This document shows positions 22,752-25,366 of a stretch of 25,366 nucleotides of DNA, in pieces (the stretch's first letter is position 1; each line of letters begins with the position of its first letter). The stretch is taken from positions 1-25,366 of IMG/VR virus record IMGVR_UViG_3300008122_000008; one strand, given 5' to 3'. The notes below the pieces were generated by a model. The model was not told the DNA's origin. It made no database searches and saw only the letters and a program-made list of their open reading frames with translations. The position numbers and the translations under genes were made by a program. The DNA comes from a virus.

Positions 22752-23174
22752 TGCCTATATATTGATGAGCTTGGCTTCGTACCAGCGGCCGAAGAATTTT
22801 ATGAATCTGTATATCCAACAATTTCATCATCTGATACTTCTAAAGTAATTATTACAAGTACGCCAAAAGGATTAAACTTCTTTTATAAAATGTGGATTGA
22901 AGCTGAAACAGGTATTAGTGAATATATTGCATATGATGTAAAATGGTACGAACACCCAGACCGCGATCAGGCCTGGTATGATTCACAGGTTGCAAACTTA
23001 AATGCTAAATCAGTTGACCAGGAGATTAATTGTATTGCTGCTAATACAATTATTAATGTAGATAATACAGATATTGCGATCGGTGATTTATATAATAAAT
23101 ATAAAAAGTTAAATTCAGAAAATAATAACGGTGTTGTTTATATTCAAGATATAAATTATACAATTGGAAAATAA
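22398..23174 (+). CDS. terL: Middle piece of a fractured TerL gene: split-intein C-half, TerL ATPase segment, second split-intein N-half (258 aa)
   Basis: Three parts lie in one frame. Residues 1-118 are an intein C-half. Residues 119-211 are terminase large subunit with Walker B (LYIDELGF, 120-127) and the ATPase coupling motif (IITSTPKGLNFFY, 151-163), close to T4 gp17 YIDECAF and ITTTPNGLNHFY. Residues 212-258 begin with Cys and read as an intein N-half that ends at TAA. TerL is the packaging motor ATPase/nuclease. This polypeptide lacks Walker A and the nuclease, so it could only work after trans-splicing to an upstream N-piece (not in the window) and the downstream piece starting at 25105. 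There is no strong SD before ATG 22398; the frame is open back to 22284 with no better start. Neither intein contains an endonuclease. Confidence 0.85.
   Translation: MNKYFAPNNGRFKILTDEGFSDFLGVTKTEQSLTVKEITLDNGATITTTVDHCIFIDTVNSKEMGKLGIGDKVLYNNQLHTIVSVRYKDTNAVYDVLEVEKNHRFYVKSLNQYFLVKNCLYIDELGFVPAAEEFYESVYPTISSSDTSKVIITSTPKGLNFFYKMWIEAETGISEYIAYDVKWYEHPDRDQAWYDSQVANLNAKSVDQEINCIAANTIINVDNTDIAIGDLYNKYKKLNSENNNGVVYIQDINYTIGK
22752..23030 (+). other. TerL extein segment (93 aa): Walker B and coupling motif
   Basis: Cys-LYIDELGF to SVDQEIN. It corresponds to the part of T4 gp17 from Walker B to the end of the ATPase domain (...QFRQE region). The insertion points are therefore just before Walker B and at the ATPase-nuclease junction, both conserved sites. 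Confidence 0.85.
23031..23171 (+). other. Split intein 2, N-terminal half (47 aa)
   Basis: CIAANTIINVDNTDIAIGDL resembles intein block A (Cys1, T-x-I, I-x-I-x-DLY), like the 25-aa N-half of AceL-TerL. It then runs on through an Asn-rich tail to a stop codon. There is no block B, so this is a natural early split rather than a truncated intact intein. Confidence 0.82.
23150..23157 (+). promoter_or_regulatory. Possible late promoter (one mismatch)
   Basis: TATAAATT lies 20 bases before the LamG gene at 23177, inside the end of the TerL/intein ORF. It would allow separate late expression of the adhesin. Chance occurrence is possible. Confidence 0.3.
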
Positions 23175-23176
23175 GC

Positions 23177-25063
23177 ATGGCGAGTCATAAAAAGTATATA
23201 AAAGAATTAAGACCACTTACGTTTATTACATTTGATTCAAATACCTTATGGGATATTGATAATGGCAATTTATTATATGGTGAAACTATACCAGATGAAT
23301 CTGAAAATGGTGAACCTATTAACGCGCTATTACATACTGAATATATTGTAAATCGTAGCTCTTATATGATGGGTCAGCCCTCAATGGTGGTTAATGCTAG
23401 GACTGATAATTATTCTATTGTATTAGCACCATATGAAAAAGATGATAAAAATGAATTTCCTTTTTCTAAATCATGGATTGAAATTCCATATGAAGAGCGC
23501 TTACGTTTAGATAAAAGTTTTAGTATTTCATTTATTTTTAATAAAATTAAATCTGACGGATTTATAAGAAACTGGATTTGGAAAGAAGATCAAAATAGAT
23601 ATGTGGCCGCAAATAACATAAACGGTTATAATTATTCTGATTTATATAGAACTATTTTTCGTAAAGGTAATAAAATAGGTTTAACATATGTAATGCCATA
23701 TTATTATGGAGATTATTTATCAGTTGTTTTTCCAAATAATAGTACGACAATTCAAGGTAGTTCATTACCAGGTTTTTATAATAGAGATGTAAATATTGCC
23801 ATGACACATGAATATATTGTCATGGATGATGGTCGTTATTATACTTTATCTCGCTTATACTGGGATAACCGGGTAATGTACGAACACCAAACTTCTCCAG
23901 TATTTGGCGACTATACCGGTGGTAATACTGCACCATTTGAAATTGGTGGTAACCAGGATGCATGGGCATTTAATACTTTAAATGATAGAGCAACATCTGC
24001 ATTAATATTAGATCAGTTCGCTATTTTTGATTATGCATTACAGCCATTCCAAGTATCAAATATTTATAAAAAGATTTATCCATATGAACAGGTTGTTTTA
24101 CGAGCTGAGCCTACTTTATATTATCCATTTAATGAAAAAAATAATAACTCTGTATTTGAACCTATAGTTAATAATAATTCATATTATACTATTCGATATT
24201 TCGGCGCAAATGAATCTCAAATTGACCGGGGTAAACCTGGTATACATGGCGTTTATGGAACTTCATCAGTACATGTAAAAGCAAAAGGTATGCTATATTG
24301 TAAGCCATATGAAAATAATTATTATGGTAGCACATTCTTTAACCCTGCCGGCGATTTTACAATTGACTTTTTTGCTATGATTGACTCTAATAATAAAGGT
24401 GTATTATTATCTATTCAAGATGATATTCAACCATTTAGAGGTTTATGTTTATATGCAAATTGTAAAAATAATGAAGAACATCCTGGTATGTTACAATTAT
24501 CTATATCTGAAGATAATTATATTATGACAGACGAAAAAAATATTCGTAATGAGGCTGTAACTTATAATCATGGTGTTGTTCGTCATTATGCGATTAGACG
24601 TAAAAATAATTTCATTGAATTATGGATCAATTCAGTATTAGTTAATAAAATATATTTACCTGCTGGTAACTTAACTAATGGGGCTAACCATCTTTATATG
24701 TTCGGATTAATGCCAGGTAATTTATCTGTATCAGGATCAATTCAACATTTGACTTTTTATACACGTGCATTATCACAACAAGAATTAGAAGTTAGATCTT
24801 CTTATATGGTAAAATATAATATTCGTGGAAAAGTAACCGTACAAGGTGTTGGTCAAACTATTTTAATGCGTGTTTATTCATTTAATAATGGTAATTTAGT
24901 TGTAGAGCAAAAAACTGACGGCGATGGATCATATAATTTAACTATTCCAAGTGATGACTATATTAATGTAGTAGTGATGGATGTAGGTAATATTAATATT
25001 CGACCAAAAATATTAGGACCTTTAATGCCAGATGAATATGAAGACTTGCCTTGGGATTATTAA
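23177..25063 (+). CDS. LamG-domain phage adhesion protein, 628 aa, lying between two TerL pieces
   Basis: Two LamG/concanavalin-like modules are visible, at about residues 30-300 (with SFSISFIFNKIK) and 300-545 (with FTIDFFAMID, then HYAIRRKNNFIELWINSVLV and IQHLTFYTRALSQQELE, the typical last strand). Residues about 548-628 (VKYNIRGKVTVQGVGQTILM...DGDGSYNLTIPSDDY) look like a carboxypeptidase-regulatory/transthyretin-like beta-sandwich. This resembles the overall design of the 1864-aa protein at 245, so the two probably serve related receptor- or glycan-binding roles on the virion. GGAAAATAAGC precedes the ATG, which is 2 bases after the TerL/intein stop. Its position, a complete structural gene between the halves of a split intein, is unusual. 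Confidence 0.85.
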   Translation: MASHKKYIKELRPLTFITFDSNTLWDIDNGNLLYGETIPDESENGEPINALLHTEYIVNRSSYMMGQPSMVVNARTDNYSIVLAPYEKDDKNEFPFSKSWIEIPYEERLRLDKSFSISFIFNKIKSDGFIRNWIWKEDQNRYVAANNINGYNYSDLYRTIFRKGNKIGLTYVMPYYYGDYLSVVFPNNSTTIQGSSLPGFYNRDVNIAMTHEYIVMDDGRYYTLSRLYWDNRVMYEHQTSPVFGDYTGGNTAPFEIGGNQDAWAFNTLNDRATSALILDQFAIFDYALQPFQVSNIYKKIYPYEQVVLRAEPTLYYPFNEKNNNSVFEPIVNNNSYYTIRYFGANESQIDRGKPGIHGVYGTSSVHVKAKGMLYCKPYENNYYGSTFFNPAGDFTIDFFAMIDSNNKGVLLSIQDDIQPFRGLCLYANCKNNEEHPGMLQLSISEDNYIMTDEKNIRNEAVTYNHGVVRHYAIRRKNNFIELWINSVLVNKIYLPAGNLTNGANHLYMFGLMPGNLSVSGSIQHLTFYTRALSQQELEVRSSYMVKYNIRGKVTVQGVGQTILMRVYSFNNGNLVVEQKTDGDGSYNLTIPSDDYINVVVMDVGNINIRPKILGPLMPDEYEDLPWDY

Positions 25064-25104
25064 TATAGTTAAATATATTTTATAAAAAGAGATAATTAAA
25101 AGTT

Positions 25105-25366
25105 ATGAATAAGCTTAAAAAATTTGTATCAATTAAAACAATTAAAGATATTGAAATTAAATCTGATATTGGTTATATTCCGATAAAAAATATTATGAAG
25201 ACTGTAGAATATGATGTATATGAATTAGCATTTGATAATGGCGAAATTATAGAATGTGCGGATAATCATATCTTTATTGATACTAATAATAAAGAAATAT
25301 TTGCTGTTGATTTAACACCTGAAGATAAAATTATTTCTAATAATGGATTTACATCTTTAATATCAA
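25105..25366 (+). CDS. terL: Start of the next TerL piece: split intein 2, C-terminal half (partial, runs off the window)
   Basis: The ORF from ATG 25105 is open to the window end (87 codons). It reads MNKLKKFVSIKTIKDIEIKS, then SDIGYIPIKNIMKTVEYDVY, then block B FDNGEIIECADNHIFID, parallel to intein C-half 1 (SDFLGVTKTEQ..., TVDHCIFID). The remaining intein C-half, the splice junction and the TerL nuclease domain should follow outside the window. That part is a prediction, not seen. GAGATAATTAAAAGTT precedes the ATG, a weak SD. Confidence 0.8.
   Translation, partial: MNKLKKFVSIKTIKDIEIKSDIGYIPIKNIMKTVEYDVYELAFDNGEIIECADNHIFIDTNNKEIFAVDLTPEDKIISNNGFTSLIS

Noticed and set aside
1-25366. CRISPR array, IS element or integrase/attachment site
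   Set aside because: No regularly spaced direct repeats, transposase or recombinase motifs, or terminal inverted repeats were seen.
22398-25366. Homing endonuclease (LAGLIDADG, GIY-YIG, HNH or Vsr-like) linked to the split inteins
   Set aside because: None of these motifs occurs in either intein half or in the intervening gene, which is entirely LamG-like.

Overview
The window is an AT-rich (roughly 28-30% GC by eye), densely packed stretch of a large T4-like tailed-phage genome. The main evidence is an adjacent rIIA/rIIB pair, a T4 gp17-type terminase large subunit (TerL) in pieces, a phage-type P-loop dNMP kinase, candidate TATAAATA late promoters, and four proteins whose N-termini resemble the T4 capsid-targeting sequence with its LxE prohead-protease site. 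Genes overlap or nearly abut, stops are mostly TAA with some TGA, and Rho-independent hairpins separate transcription units. The host cannot be named from this sequence.

Layout. 1-5.84 kb (+): the end of a preceding gene, a terminator, and a giant 1864-residue protein built from tandem LamG/concanavalin-like modules, probably a receptor-binding or adhesion protein. 5.86-9.8 kb (-): an operon-like series of uncharacterised genes, two with membrane segments, plus a small beta-barrel-like protein. 9.9-11.6 kb: two capsid-targeted-looking proteins (-) flank a two-gene plus-strand insert that includes a MazG-like protein. 11.7-16.1 kb (-): a putative DNA-binding protein, a P-loop kinase, rIIB and rIIA. 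rIIA has a +1 frame break at GGG-TAA-A inside its ATPase domain. 16.2-20.7 kb: mostly minus-strand genes, including a long charged capsid-targeted-looking protein, a 43-residue gene, a paralogue of the putative DNA-binding protein, a histone-H1-like Ala/Lys/Thr-rich protein, and one non-coding stretch (17.63-18.16 kb) that is relatively GC-rich and full of dyads. 20.8-22.3 kb: a small Cys-cluster protein, a fourth capsid-targeted-looking protein, and a small unknown.

The most striking system is at 22.4-25.4 kb. The TerL gene is fractured. The ORF at 22398-23174 reads, in order, the C-terminal half of a split intein, 93 residues of TerL ATPase (Walker B and coupling motif), and the N-terminal half (47 residues) of a second split intein. 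A complete 628-residue LamG adhesin gene follows. A third ORF (25105 to the window end) then begins with the C-terminal half of a split intein, as expected for the partner of the second one. Functional TerL would need at least three polypeptides joined by two protein trans-splicing reactions. The first piece (Walker A plus the first intein N-half) is not in this window. Both inteins appear to be split at the atypical early position known from AceL-TerL-type inteins, with a very short N-half and block B in the C-half.
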